Counted from the first letter of the stretch, positions 36,167 through 43,732 are shown. The stretch is 64,000 nucleotides of DNA from Pseudoruegeria aquimaris (GCF_900172235.1 NZ_FWFQ01000002.1:62001-126000), one strand, 5' to 3'. Numbers and translations: made by a program. Notes: generated by a model not told the origin, from the letters alone.

Positions 36167-36460
36167 TCAGTCGAAAATGTCGTCGAGCAGGTCGAATGCT
36201 TCGGAGAAGAGCTTGCGCGCCGGGCTCTTCTTTTTCTTGTTCTTTTTCTTGGATTTCTTGGGCTTGTGATAGCTGGGCTTGGCCTGCAGTGGGCGCTGGT
36301 AATGCGCCTGCTGGCCGGCCGCGCTCGGCATGATTTTCAGATCGTGCAGCGGCGCGCCGCAGCCGGAGCAGGCCAGTTCGTGGCGTTCCCGCCCCGACAG
36401 GACAAGTGCCGCACGGGTGCCGCAGTAGCAACAGGTCGCGATCTTCGTGGGGTGCGGCAT
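36167..36460 (-). CDS. Small zinc-ribbon protein with lysine-rich region
   Basis: This 97-residue protein has two CxxC pairs (CCYCGT near residue 10 and CSGCGAPL near 32), a probable zinc ribbon. A strongly basic run of lysines (about 67-80) and an acidic C-terminal helix (FDLLDDIFD) follow. The basic part suggests nucleic-acid binding, but I do not recognise a named family. It lies 13 bp downstream of rlmB on the same strand, so the two may be co-transcribed, and an RNA-related role would be a reasonable guess. Confidence 0.75.
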   Translation of the reverse strand: MPHPTKIATCCYCGTRAALVLSGRERHELACSGCGAPLHDLKIMPSAAGQQAHYQRPLQAKPSYHKPKKSKKKNKKKKSPARKLFSEAFDLLDDIFD

Positions 36461-36473
36461 CTCTCCTCCGGCG

Positions 36474-37250
36474 TCAGGCTCTCACTGCATATAGGGCCAC
36501 GGCCGCCGCATTGGAGACGTTGAGCGAGCCGAAAGTGCCGATTGCCGGGATTTTCACCAGTTTGTCGCAGGTTTCCTTGGTCTTTTCGCGCAGGCCCGGC
36601 CCTTCGGAGCCCATCACCAGCGCGATCGGGCGATCGCGCTGCCCCTCCAGCGCCTCGCCGATTGTCTGCTCCGCTTCGCCGTCGAGGCCGAGCATGAGGT
36701 AGCCGAAGGATTTGAGCTGTTCCATGGCTTCGGACAGGTTGCGCACGCGCAGGTAGGGCTGGCGTTCGAGCGCGCCGGAGGCGGTTTTGGCGAGGGCGCC
36801 GGTTTCCGGCGCGGAGTGACGCGCCGTCGCGATCACCGCGCAGGCCCCGAAGACTTCCGCCGAGCGCAGGATGGCGCCCACGTTGTGGGGATCGGACACC
36901 CGATCCAGCAGCACGACGCAGGGCATCGGGCCGTCGGGCGGCGTGCAGACCTCGTGCAGCGCGCCCCAGTGCAGGGGCTTCACTTCCAGCGCGGCCCCCT
37001 GGTGCACCGACTGCGGATCGAGCGGCGCGGAGAACTTGCGCGGATCCACGATCTCGGGCGCCATGCCGCTTGCCGCGATGTCTTCGGCAAGCTTGTCGTG
37101 GGCGTTCTTGGTCACGATCAGGCGCAGTTTCTCGCGCCGGGGATTCTGCAGGGCGTCGCGCACCGCGTGCAGGCCGAACAGCCAGACGGTCTCTGCGGCC
37201 GCGGCCCGTTTGGCCTTCTCTTTTTCCACCACCCACTTCGGCTTTTTCAT
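36474..37250 (-). CDS. rlmB: SpoU-family 23S rRNA (guanosine-2'-O-) methyltransferase RlmB
   Basis: This 258-residue enzyme transfers a methyl group from S-adenosylmethionine to a ribose 2'-OH of large-subunit rRNA. An N-terminal RNA-binding substrate domain (LFGLHAVRDAL near residue 24) precedes the SPOUT trefoil-knot domain. That domain shows LLDRVSDPHNVGAILRSA near 110, VMGSEGPGLR near 210 and the knot motif SLNVSNAAAVALY near 243. The frame is open further upstream, but the ATG at 37248-37250 gives the normal lysine-rich start. A tRNA-Tyr gene lies divergently 134 bp away. Confidence 0.93.
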   Translation of the reverse strand: MKKPKWVVEKEKAKRAAAAETVWLFGLHAVRDALQNPRREKLRLIVTKNAHDKLAEDIAASGMAPEIVDPRKFSAPLDPQSVHQGAALEVKPLHWGALHEVCTPPDGPMPCVVLLDRVSDPHNVGAILRSAEVFGACAVIATARHSAPETGALAKTASGALERQPYLRVRNLSEAMEQLKSFGYLMLGLDGEAEQTIGEALEGQRDRPIALVMGSEGPGLREKTKETCDKLVKIPAIGTFGSLNVSNAAAVALYAVRA

Positions 37251-37383
37251 TGCCCGGCACCCTTGTTTTGCTGCGCCCGGGACAATGCGCACGGGCCAGC
37301 GGGATGTGCAAGATATTTTCCTGTTGACGCCCCCCGGCATGGCCTGTAATCAGCGCCCCACATCCGGCGGACAACGCCGATGT

Positions 37384-37467
37384 GGGCGACGGGCTGCAAG
37401 GTGCGGCAGCGGACTGTAACTCCGCCGGGGAGACCCATGCCTGGTTCGATTCCAGGGTCGCCCACCA
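37384..37467 (+). tRNA. tRNA-Tyr(GTA)
   Basis: An 84-base class-II tRNA has acceptor arms GGGCGAC/GTCGCCC, anticodon stem GCGGA/TCCGC with loop CTGTAAC (anticodon GTA), a long variable arm (GGG-GAGA-CCC), T-arm CCTGG-TTCGATT-CCAGG, discriminator A and encoded CCA. The following 215 bp to the next gene contain no other recognisable feature. Confidence 0.95.
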
Positions 37468-37682
37468 CCCCTCCCCCCTCACACCATCACCCTCCGGTTC
37501 CTCCCTTACACCATCACCATCCGACTCCGCCCGCTGGGCCGTTGCTAGGCTGATACGGGCCGTGCCCTCTCGGCGCGCGGCGATTGACACCGCCCCGCAG
37601 GCGTGTTGCACCTGTCAGGGACCACCCTATGTGATCGGGCACCGGATTTTCCGGCCCGGCACAGATGGCAGAGGCCGATTGG

Positions 37683-38870
37683 ATGCAAAGCAATTTCGAT
37701 GTGATCGTCGTGGGCTCCGGCCCCGCGGGCAGCGCCGCCGCCGTGCAGGCCCGCCGCGCGGGGCTGAGCGTCGCGCTCGTGGACAAGGCCACGTTTCCAC
37801 GCAAGAAGCTCTGCGGCGGGCTCGTCACCGGGCGCAGCCGCAAGGCCATCAAGGCGATCTTCGGCGCCGAGGTCGAGGGGCAGATGTTCCTAAAGGCCAC
37901 CGAGATGCGCTTCTCCGCAAAGGGGCGGCTGCTGGCGGATCTGGCCGACGGCCCGCCCGTCCACCTCACGATGCGGTGGGATTTCGACGAATGGCTCCAC
38001 GGATTCGCGCTTGAGGCGGGCGCCGTGCCCTTCCTCGGGCAGGGGTTCACCGCGATCGACGAAACCGCCCGGCGCATCACCCTGAAGGACGGCACCGCGT
38101 TGCACTACGGCGTGCTCATCGGCGCGGACGGCGTGAACTCCGCCGTGGCCCGCGCCCTTTTCGGGCGGCCCTTCGACCCGGAGACCATCGGCTTCGGGCT
38201 GGAGATCGAAGCCCCCGGCACGGCGATGCACGACTACGTGGAGGTGGATCTGGACGCCGCCGTCTGGGGCTACGGCTGGGCCTTCCCCAAGCATCACTCC
38301 ACCACCATCGGCGTGGGCGGGATCAAGAGCCGCAACGCGGACATGAAGGCCCATATGGCGGCCTACCTCGAACGCTGCGGGCTGGAGCCGGATGCCATTC
38401 CCTACAAGGGCCAGTTCCTGCCCTTCGGCGATTTCAAGAAGGTTCCGGGCCGCGGCCCGGTGCTGCTCTGCGGCGATGCCGCGGGCCTCGTGGATCCGAT
38501 CACCGGCGAAGGCATCGCGCTGGCGATGGAAAGCGGCGCGCTCGCGGCCACGGCCGCCGCCGAGGCGCTGGCCGCACAGGCGCCCGAGACCGCGCTGCGG
38601 CGCTACCGGACCGCGCTCCGGCCCATGCACCAATCCCTGCGCGAAGCGCGCATGTGGCGCAGCCTGATGTTTCCGAAGGCCATGCGCGAGGTGTTCCTCT
38701 CGGCCTTCGCGCGCGGCACCTCGCTCCAGAACAAATACCTGCGCCTGCTGGCGGGCGAGATCGAGTATCGCGACCTGCGCCTGATGTTCCTGCGCAAGGC
38801 ACCGAAGGCGGCCATCCGGGCCATCGGGCGCAAGCTGCGCCCCGGCACCCGGGCGGAAGGCCGGCCGTGA
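37683..38870 (+). CDS. FAD-dependent oxidoreductase, geranylgeranyl-reductase-like
   Basis: This 395-residue flavoprotein has the FAD-binding GxGxxG motif (VIVVGSGPAGSAAAVQARR) at the N-terminus, KKLCGGLVTGRS near residue 37, typical of the geranylgeranyl reductase family, and the second FAD motif LLCGDAAGLVDPITGEGI near 262. Relatives hydrogenate isoprenoid chains or hydroxylate aromatics, so the substrate is open. No bacteriochlorophyll genes are present here. ATG 37683 is preferred because AGAGG lies eight bases upstream; an in-frame ATG at 37665 would add six residues. It overlaps the next gene through a GTGA junction. Confidence 0.85.
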   Translation: MQSNFDVIVVGSGPAGSAAAVQARRAGLSVALVDKATFPRKKLCGGLVTGRSRKAIKAIFGAEVEGQMFLKATEMRFSAKGRLLADLADGPPVHLTMRWDFDEWLHGFALEAGAVPFLGQGFTAIDETARRITLKDGTALHYGVLIGADGVNSAVARALFGRPFDPETIGFGLEIEAPGTAMHDYVEVDLDAAVWGYGWAFPKHHSTTIGVGGIKSRNADMKAHMAAYLERCGLEPDAIPYKGQFLPFGDFKKVPGRGPVLLCGDAAGLVDPITGEGIALAMESGALAATAAAEALAAQAPETALRRYRTALRPMHQSLREARMWRSLMFPKAMREVFLSAFARGTSLQNKYLRLLAGEIEYRDLRLMFLRKAPKAAIRAIGRKLRPGTRAEGRP

Positions 38871-39424
38871 GGGCCACGGGGGCCAGGCGGGCCACCGGAC
38901 TCCTGGGCGCTGCCCTGCTGGTGCTGGCAGCCCTCCTGGCCCCGCCCGCCGCAGTGGCGCAATCCCCCGAGGAAATCCGCTTCGCCAAGGCTTTCCTGAA
39001 CGCGTTGCAGGAGCGCTCCTTCGCCCGCAACCGCGAATACTGCGGCTACTTCGGCCTCACGGCGGAGGGCCGGCTCGCCGCCACCCGTCCGCGCCGGGGT
39101 CAGGCCGACAGCTGCACGCTGCGCTGGAGCGGCCAGATCCGCATCTTCGCCTCCTACCACACCCACGGTGCATTCGATCCGGGGCATTTCAACGAATTCC
39201 CCTCCTCCGCCGACATCGAGAGCGATCGCGACGAGGGAATCGACGGCTACGTGGCCACGCCCGGCGGGCGGCTGTGGTTCATCGACGGGGAGCGCGCGGT
39301 GGCGCGGCTGATCTGCGGGCCCGGCTGCCTGAAACAGGATCCGGGTTTCATTCCCGGCCTCGACGGCGCGATTCCCGAGGTGCTGAGCCTCGGGCAGGTC
39401 CGGCGCTGGGAGAGCGGCAACTGA
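38867..39424 (+). CDS. Exported protein with DUF4329-like domain
   Basis: This 185-residue protein starts with GTG at 38867, overlapping the stop of the flavoprotein gene by four bases. It has an arginine-rich signal peptide ending near AVAQ (about residue 31). The mature domain contains SYHTHGAFDPGHFNEFP and SSADIESDRDEGIDGYVATP, which match the DUF4329/JAB-like pattern (HTH-G... S-x-x-D). This could form a metalloprotease-type zinc site. The paired cysteines near the C-terminus (ICGPGCLKQD) suggest periplasmic disulfides. Function is not known, but translational coupling implies a link with the flavoprotein. Confidence 0.72.
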   Translation: MRATGARRATGLLGAALLVLAALLAPPAAVAQSPEEIRFAKAFLNALQERSFARNREYCGYFGLTAEGRLAATRPRRGQADSCTLRWSGQIRIFASYHTHGAFDPGHFNEFPSSADIESDRDEGIDGYVATPGGRLWFIDGERAVARLICGPGCLKQDPGFIPGLDGAIPEVLSLGQVRRWESGN

Positions 39425-39458
39425 GCCTGCGTGCCGGCGGCCGGATGACGGCCGTTCT

Positions 39459-40094
39459 TCAGCCCAGATGCGCGAGAACTTCCTCGGCCAGCGCGGCGAT
39501 CTCCTGCGCCGCCGGGGCCGTGCGGCCCTTCTCGGTCACGCCCAGCCCCTCGCCGAGCGCTTCGGCGAAGGCCACGCGGTTGCCGATGACGGTTTCGGCC
39601 TTGCGCCCCTGCAGATCCGCGATCTGGCGCGCCACGTCGGCCGTCAGCCGGGCGCGCGCGGCGGCCCGGTTCATCACGAAGAGCACGGGCTTGTCCTCCC
39701 GCGCGGCCAGTTCCACCAGCCCCTCGGTGGCCCAGAGATCCACCTGGCTCGTGGCGATGGGCACGATCACCAGGTCGGAGACCCTGAGCGCGGGGCGCAG
39801 ATCGGCGTCGATCTTGGGCGGGGTGTCCACGAGCACAACGTCGTGGCTGCCGGCAAGCTTGCCTACCTCGTAGGAGACGCCCCAGGCCGAGGCCGTGCCG
39901 AAACTCAAGGACTCGTCCTCGCCCCGCGCCTCGATGCGCGCCATGAACCAGCGCCCGAGCGAGCCCTGCGGATCGGTGTCCAGCACCGCGACGCGCAGGC
40001 CCTTCTCCCGAAACGCCACGGCGAGGTTCGCCGCCAGCGTCGTCTTGCCGGATCCGCCCTTCTGCTGGGCCACTGTCAGTACGATTCCGCTCAT
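39459..40094 (-). CDS. ParA/MinD-type ATPase (orphan)
   Basis: This 211-residue protein has the deviant Walker A KGGSGKTTLAANLA near residue 12, switch I DTDPQGSLGRW near 40 and the VVLVDTPPKIDADL motif near 82, so it is a ParA-family ATPase. There is no parB-like gene or centromere-like repeat beside it, and the usual chromosomal parAB pair is expected elsewhere. Short stand-alone ParA proteins can position other cargo. It is divergent from nasT, with 222 bp between start codons. The ATG at 40092-40094 is chosen because the KGGSGKT motif then lies at the normal distance. Confidence 0.85.
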   Translation of the reverse strand: MSGIVLTVAQQKGGSGKTTLAANLAVAFREKGLRVAVLDTDPQGSLGRWFMARIEARGEDESLSFGTASAWGVSYEVGKLAGSHDVVLVDTPPKIDADLRPALRVSDLVIVPIATSQVDLWATEGLVELAAREDKPVLFVMNRAAARARLTADVARQIADLQGRKAETVIGNRVAFAEALGEGLGVTEKGRTAPAAQEIAALAEEVLAHLG

Positions 40095-40214
40095 TGCATG
40101 GCTCCTTCGACGCGACTCAACACCGGCCGATGCTGCAATTGCAAACAAAACCTGCCGCCACCCCCCGCGACCAAGCCACGCGGGCCTTCGCGCGGCGCGC
40201 GCGGTCTGGGCAAG

Positions 40215-40233
40215 GCGCCCAAAAAACAGGCAG
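40215..40233 (+). repeat. Short direct repeat, copy 1 (upstream of nasT)
   Basis: The 19-base sequence GCGCCCAAAAAACAGGCAG occurs identically here and at 42071-42089, in the same orientation, once before nasT and once just after the nasS stop. Its role is unknown. It could be a regulator site or a fragment of a larger repeat. Confidence 0.6.
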
Positions 40234-40256
40234 AGGAGGCCGCGCCGCGCAAGGCC

Positions 40257-40280
40257 GCGCTGGCGGCCGCACGCCAGCGC
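40257..40280 (+). other. Perfect 9-bp hairpin upstream of nasT
   Basis: GCGCTGGCG and CGCCAGCGC form a perfect stem around the six-base loop GCCGCA, ending 36 bases before the chosen nasT start. The loop has G, not A, at position 1, so it does not fit the ANTAR consensus. It may be chance in GC-rich DNA. Confidence 0.4.
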
Positions 40281-40316
40281 ATGGCCGCCCGCCGCGGGGC
40301 AGCCTACATCCGGCCT

Positions 40317-40901
40317 GTGAGCAGCAAGTTGCGCATAACCGTCGTCGACGCCGATCCCGAGCGCGCCCACATGATCGTGGACGGGCTCTGCGAGGCCGGC
40401 GATTTCGAGGTCACGGTGCTGGGCGACGATACCGGCCTCGCCCGCAAGCTGGCCGATCTGGCACCCGACGTGGTGCTGATCGATCTGGCCAACCCCAGCC
40501 GCGACACGCTCGAACAGCTCTCCGTGGCCACCGGCGCCAACAGCCGCCCCGTGGCCATGTTCGTGGATCGCTCGGACCCGGAGATGACCCGCGCCGCGAT
40601 CCAGGCCGGGCTCTCGGCCTACGTAGTGGACGGGCTGAAGAAGGAGCGCATCAAGCCGGTGATCGATGCCGCCATCACCCGCTTCCACATGCTCTCGCAG
40701 ATGCGCAGCGAGTTGAACGCCGCCAAGGCCGCGCTGGCGGAACGCAAGATGATCGAGCGGGCCAAGGGACTGCTGATCCAGGCCCGCGGCATCAGCGAGG
40801 ATCAGGCCTACGCGCTCCTGCGCAAGACGGCAATGGACCAGGGCAAGAAGGTGGCCGAGGTGGCGCAGGCGCTCATCACGGCCGCGGAGTTGCTGAAATG
40901 A
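40317..40901 (+). CDS. nasT: ANTAR-domain response regulator / antiterminator NasT
   Basis: This 194-residue protein has an N-terminal receiver-like domain (LRITVVDADPERA near residue 5, DVVLIDLANPSRD near 50) and a C-terminal ANTAR RNA-binding domain (about 130-190; AERKMIERAKGLLIQARGISEDQAYALLR with the three-helix pattern). NasT relieves transcription termination in leaders of nitrate-assimilation operons. Its 3' end overlaps nasS (ATGA), and the operon leader at 42177-42312 holds its predicted RNA target. The start is GTG at 40317. The upstream frame stays open, so a longer N-terminus (ATG 40281) cannot be excluded. Confidence 0.9.
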   Translation: MSSKLRITVVDADPERAHMIVDGLCEAGDFEVTVLGDDTGLARKLADLAPDVVLIDLANPSRDTLEQLSVATGANSRPVAMFVDRSDPEMTRAAIQAGLSAYVVDGLKKERIKPVIDAAITRFHMLSQMRSELNAAKAALAERKMIERAKGLLIQARGISEDQAYALLRKTAMDQGKKVAEVAQALITAAELLK

Positions 40902-42067
40902 AGCCGCGTCTGACAGCCGGCTTCCTCCCGCTGGTGGATTGCGCCCCGCTCGTGGTGGCCCATGAACTGGGGTTCGCGGAGCGCGAGGGCTTCCAACTGG
41001 ATCTCGTCAAGCAACCTTCCTGGTCGGCGATCCGCGACATGCTCGCGCTCGGCCACATCGAGGCGGCGCACATGCTCTCGCCGATGCCCGTGGCCATGTC
41101 GCTCGGGCTCGGCGGGCTTGCGGCGCGGGTGGACGTGCTCATGGTTCTGTCGGTCAACGGCAACTCCATGGGGGTGACCCCGGCCATCGCGGAGCGGATG
41201 CGGGCCAATGGCTGGAGCGGCGCCTTCAACGCCCCCTTCGAAACGGGCAAACACCTGATCGAGGCCACCGGCGGCGAGATCCGCCTCGGCGTGCCCTTCC
41301 CTTTTTCCATGCATGCCGAACTGTTCCACCACTGGCTCGGCGCGCTCGGCATTTCGGCTGGCGAAGCGCTGGACGTGCGCACCATCCCGCCGCCGCGCAT
41401 GGCCGACGCCATCGGCGCAGGCGAGATCGACGCCTTCTGCGTCGGCGAACCCTGGGGCTCACTGGCCGTGGAAACCGGCGTCGCCGAACTGGTGCTGCCC
41501 GGCAGCGCCATCTGGGCCTTCGCGCCGGAAAAGGTGCTCGCCGTGCGCCACGAATGGTGCGAGGCCAACCCCGAGCTGACCCGCGGCCTGATGCGGGCCA
41601 TCCATGCCGCCAGCCGCTGGCTGGGCACGCCGGAGAACCGGATGATGGCCTCCGAACTGCTGGCGCGCTCCGATTACCTCGATCTCAGCGATACGATCAT
41701 CGACCGCGCCCTCACCTGGACGATCCAGCCCCGCCCCGGCCAGATCGGAGAGCGCGTGGAGAATTTCCAGCGCTTCCACGGCGGCGCGGCCACCTTCCCG
41801 TGGCGCTCGCAGGGCGCGTGGATCGCCACCCACATCGCCGCCCGCGCCGGAATCGCGCGCGAAGAGGCCCTGCGCGTGGCCCGCGCCTGTTTCCGCAGCG
41901 ATCTCTACCGCGCCAACCTCACCGGCACCGGCGCCGACATGCCCGGCGCCTCCGAGAAGCTGGAAGGCGCCCTGCCCCGGGCCACCCCCGTGGCCTCGGT
42001 GCGCGGCGAGATGATTCTGGGGCCCGACGCCTTCTTCGACGGCCAGGTTTTCGACTTCGGCACCTGA
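40898..42067 (+). CDS. nasS: Nitrate/nitrite sensor NasS (cytoplasmic NrtA-like protein)
   Basis: This 389-residue protein belongs to the NrtA/CmpA solute-binding family but begins directly with the mature fold (MKPRLTAGFLPLVDCAPLVV) and has no signal peptide, so it is cytoplasmic. That is the mark of NasS, which holds NasT inactive and releases it when nitrate or nitrite binds. Conserved ligand-region segments include HMLSPMPVAMSLG near 60, FPFSMHAELFHHWL near 135 and GEIDAFCVGEPWG near 175. It overlaps nasT by four bases, ensuring coupled production of sensor and antiterminator. Confidence 0.92.
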   Translation: MKPRLTAGFLPLVDCAPLVVAHELGFAEREGFQLDLVKQPSWSAIRDMLALGHIEAAHMLSPMPVAMSLGLGGLAARVDVLMVLSVNGNSMGVTPAIAERMRANGWSGAFNAPFETGKHLIEATGGEIRLGVPFPFSMHAELFHHWLGALGISAGEALDVRTIPPPRMADAIGAGEIDAFCVGEPWGSLAVETGVAELVLPGSAIWAFAPEKVLAVRHEWCEANPELTRGLMRAIHAASRWLGTPENRMMASELLARSDYLDLSDTIIDRALTWTIQPRPGQIGERVENFQRFHGGAATFPWRSQGAWIATHIAARAGIAREEALRVARACFRSDLYRANLTGTGADMPGASEKLEGALPRATPVASVRGEMILGPDAFFDGQVFDFGT

Positions 42068-42070
42068 AGC

Positions 42071-42089
42071 GCGCCCAAAAAACAGGCAG
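42071..42089 (+). repeat. Short direct repeat, copy 2 (after nasS)
   Basis: This is the second identical copy of the 19-base motif at 40215-40233, four bases after the nasS stop codon and about 90 bases before the ANTAR leader. If it is a protein-binding site it could belong to the nrtA promoter region. Confidence 0.6.
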
Positions 42090-42176
42090 GCGAGAAAAGC
42101 ACCCGGCGCAACCGCAGCGAGATCCCCGAAGGCCCTCGCCGCAACGCAGCAAAACGGGCAAAAGAGTATCAGTCGC

Positions 42177-42312
42177 GCAGGGCAAGGGCGTCCTGCAAAG
42201 CGATCCCAAAGGAATTTGGGCCCATCGACACTGGGAATGCCTGAGCAATGCCGCTCGATCTGTCTCCCCCCCCTCCTCCCTGGGGCGCGGACAGCTCGCG
42301 CGGCATTTTTTT
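42177..42312 (+). promoter_or_regulatory. ANTAR-type antitermination leader of the nrtA-nasA operon
   Basis: Hairpin P1 (42177-42196) pairs GCAGGGC with GTCCTGC around hexaloop AAGGGC. Hairpin P2 (42242-42257) pairs TGAGC with GCTCG around hexaloop AATGCC. Both loops have A at position 1 and G at position 4, the ANTAR recognition rule. Between them is a CCCAAA-GGAA-TTTGGG hairpin (42205-42220), and the 45-base spacer is longer than usual. The P2 loop and 3' arm contain ATGCCGC, which is also the 5' arm of the terminator at 42248-42312. Holding P2 would therefore block termination. NasT encoded upstream is the likely binder. Confidence 0.8.
42248..42312 (+). terminator. Conditional intrinsic terminator in the nrtA leader
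   Basis: The 5' arm ATGCCGC-t-CGA-t-CTGTC pairs with GACAG-c-TCG-c-GCGGCAT (15 pairs with two mismatches), followed directly by seven T (42306-42312). It lies about 50 bases before the nrtA start and shares bases 42248-42254 with ANTAR hairpin P2, so the two structures exclude each other. Confidence 0.85.
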
Positions 42313-42314
42313 AT

Positions 42315-42334
42315 GCCCCTTCCTCCCAAGGGGC
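42315..42334 (+). other. Hairpin just before nrtA ribosome-binding site
   Basis: GCCCCTT and AAGGGGC form a perfect 7-bp stem with loop CCTCCC, right after the leader terminator and 27 bases before the nrtA ATG. It may stabilise the 5' end of the read-through message or hide the pyrimidine-rich loop. Confidence 0.45.
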
Positions 42335-42361
42335 GACGTGACACGAGAGGACGCACGCACC

Positions 42362-43732
42362 ATGAAACGCGCTATCAGCACAGCCGTCGCCGCCAGCCTT
42401 GCCCTGGCCGCGCCCGCCATGGCCGAAATGCTCGACGTCGAGAAGGACGAACTGACCTTCGGCTTCATCAAGCTGACCGACATGGCCCCGCTGGCCGTGG
42501 CCTATGAGAACGGCTACTTCGAAGACGAGGGCCTCTTCGTGACGCTCGAAGCCCAGGCCAACTGGAAGGTGCTGCTGGACGGCGTGATCGACGGCCAGCT
42601 CGACGGCGCCCACATGCTGGCCGGCCAGCCGCTCGCCGCCACCATCGGTTTCGGCACCGAGGCCCATATCATCACCCCCTTCTCCATGGATCTGAATGGC
42701 AACGGCATCACCGTTTCCAACGAGATCTGGGAGAAGATGAAACCCCATGTCGCCAAGATGGACGACGGCCGCCCGCAGCACCCGATCTCGGCGGCGGCGC
42801 TGAAACCGGTGGTCGAGGAATATGCCGCCGAGGGCAAGCCCTTCAACATGGGCATGGTCTTCCCCGTCTCCACCCACAACTACGAGCTGCGCTACTGGCT
42901 CGCCGCCGGCGGCCTGCACCCCGGCTTCTACTCCGCCGAGAACATCACCGGCCAGATCGGCGCCGACGTGCTGCTCTCCGTCACCCCGCCGCCGCAGATG
43001 CCCGCCACGATGGAAGCCGGCACGATCTACGGCTACTGCGTGGGCGAGCCGTGGAACCAGCAGGCCGTGTTCAAGGGCATCGGCGTGCCGGTGATCACCG
43101 ACTACGAGCTCTGGAAGAACAACCCCGAGAAGGTCTTCGGCATCACCGCCGAATTCGCCGAGCAATACCCCAACACGACGCTCGCCATCACCAAGGCGCT
43201 GATCCGTGCCGCGATCTGGCTGGATGAGAACGACAACGCCAACCGCCCCGAGGCGGTGGAGATCCTGAGCCGCTCCGAATACGTGGGCGCGGACTACGAG
43301 GTGATCGCCAACTCGATGACGGGCACCTTCGAATACGAAAAGGGCGACAAGCGCGAGGTGCCGGACTTCAACGTCTTCTTCCGCTACAACGCCACCTACC
43401 CCTTCTACTCCGACGCCGTCTGGTACCTGACCCAGATGCGCCGCTGGGGTCAGATCACCGAAGCCAAGCCCGACAGCTGGTATGACGAAGTGGCCCGCTC
43501 CGTCTACAAGCCCGAGATCTACCTCGAAGCCGCCCGCCTGCTGGTGGAAGAGGGCCTCGCCGATGAAGCCGATTTCCCCTGGGACAGCGACGGCTACAAG
43601 GCGCCGACCCCGGCCGCCGACATCATCGACGGCATCCCCTACGACGGCAAGCAGCCCAACGCCTACCTCGACAGCCTGCCCATCGGCCTGAAGGGCGCCC
43701 AGAAGGTCGTGGGCAACGAAGTCCAGGGCTAA
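42362..43732 (+). CDS. nrtA: Nitrate ABC transporter substrate-binding protein NrtA
   Basis: This 456-residue protein has a Sec signal peptide ([21 protein letters not shown]) and a mature NrtA/CmpA domain: [19 protein letters not shown] near residue 32, [18 protein letters not shown] near 80 and [14 protein letters not shown] near 223. It captures nitrate in the periplasm for NrtB and NrtCD. It is clearly paralogous to the cytoplasmic sensor NasS encoded just upstream. As first gene of the operon it lies directly behind the ANTAR leader. A GAGAGGA site precedes the ATG at 42362. Confidence 0.94.
   Translation: MKRAISTAVAASLALAAPAMAEMLDVEKDELTFGFIKLTDMAPLAVAYENGYFEDEGLFVTLEAQANWKVLLDGVIDGQLDGAHMLAGQPLAATIGFGTEAHIITPFSMDLNGNGITVSNEIWEKMKPHVAKMDDGRPQHPISAAALKPVVEEYAAEGKPFNMGMVFPVSTHNYELRYWLAAGGLHPGFYSAENITGQIGADVLLSVTPPPQMPATMEAGTIYGYCVGEPWNQQAVFKGIGVPVITDYELWKNNPEKVFGITAEFAEQYPNTTLAITKALIRAAIWLDENDNANRPEAVEILSRSEYVGADYEVIANSMTGTFEYEKGDKREVPDFNVFFRYNATYPFYSDAVWYLTQMRRWGQITEAKPDSWYDEVARSVYKPEIYLEAARLLVEEGLADEADFPWDSDGYKAPTPAADIIDGIPYDGKQPNAYLDSLPIGLKGAQKVVGNEVQG

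Noticed and set aside
37468-37682. Partly repeated CACACCATCACC / TACACCATCACC stretch after tRNA-Tyr as a repeat array or CRISPR
   Set aside because: Only two imperfect short units occur, without regular spacers or palindromes. It looks like local simple sequence.
39459-40094. ParA-like gene as evidence for a plasmid or replication origin
   Set aside because: There is no parB, repABC or dnaA gene or iterons nearby, and the surroundings are ordinary chromosomal metabolism genes.
42090-42176. Sigma-54 promoter before the nrtA leader
   Set aside because: I looked for a GG-N10-GC type -24/-12 element between nasS and P1 and saw no convincing match, so no promoter is listed.
42205-42220. CCCAAA-GGAA-TTTGGG hairpin as an ANTAR recognition hairpin
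   Set aside because: Opening one pair gives a hexaloop AGGAAT with A, not G, at position 4, so it fails the A1/G4 rule met by P1 and P2. I treat it as a spacer structure.
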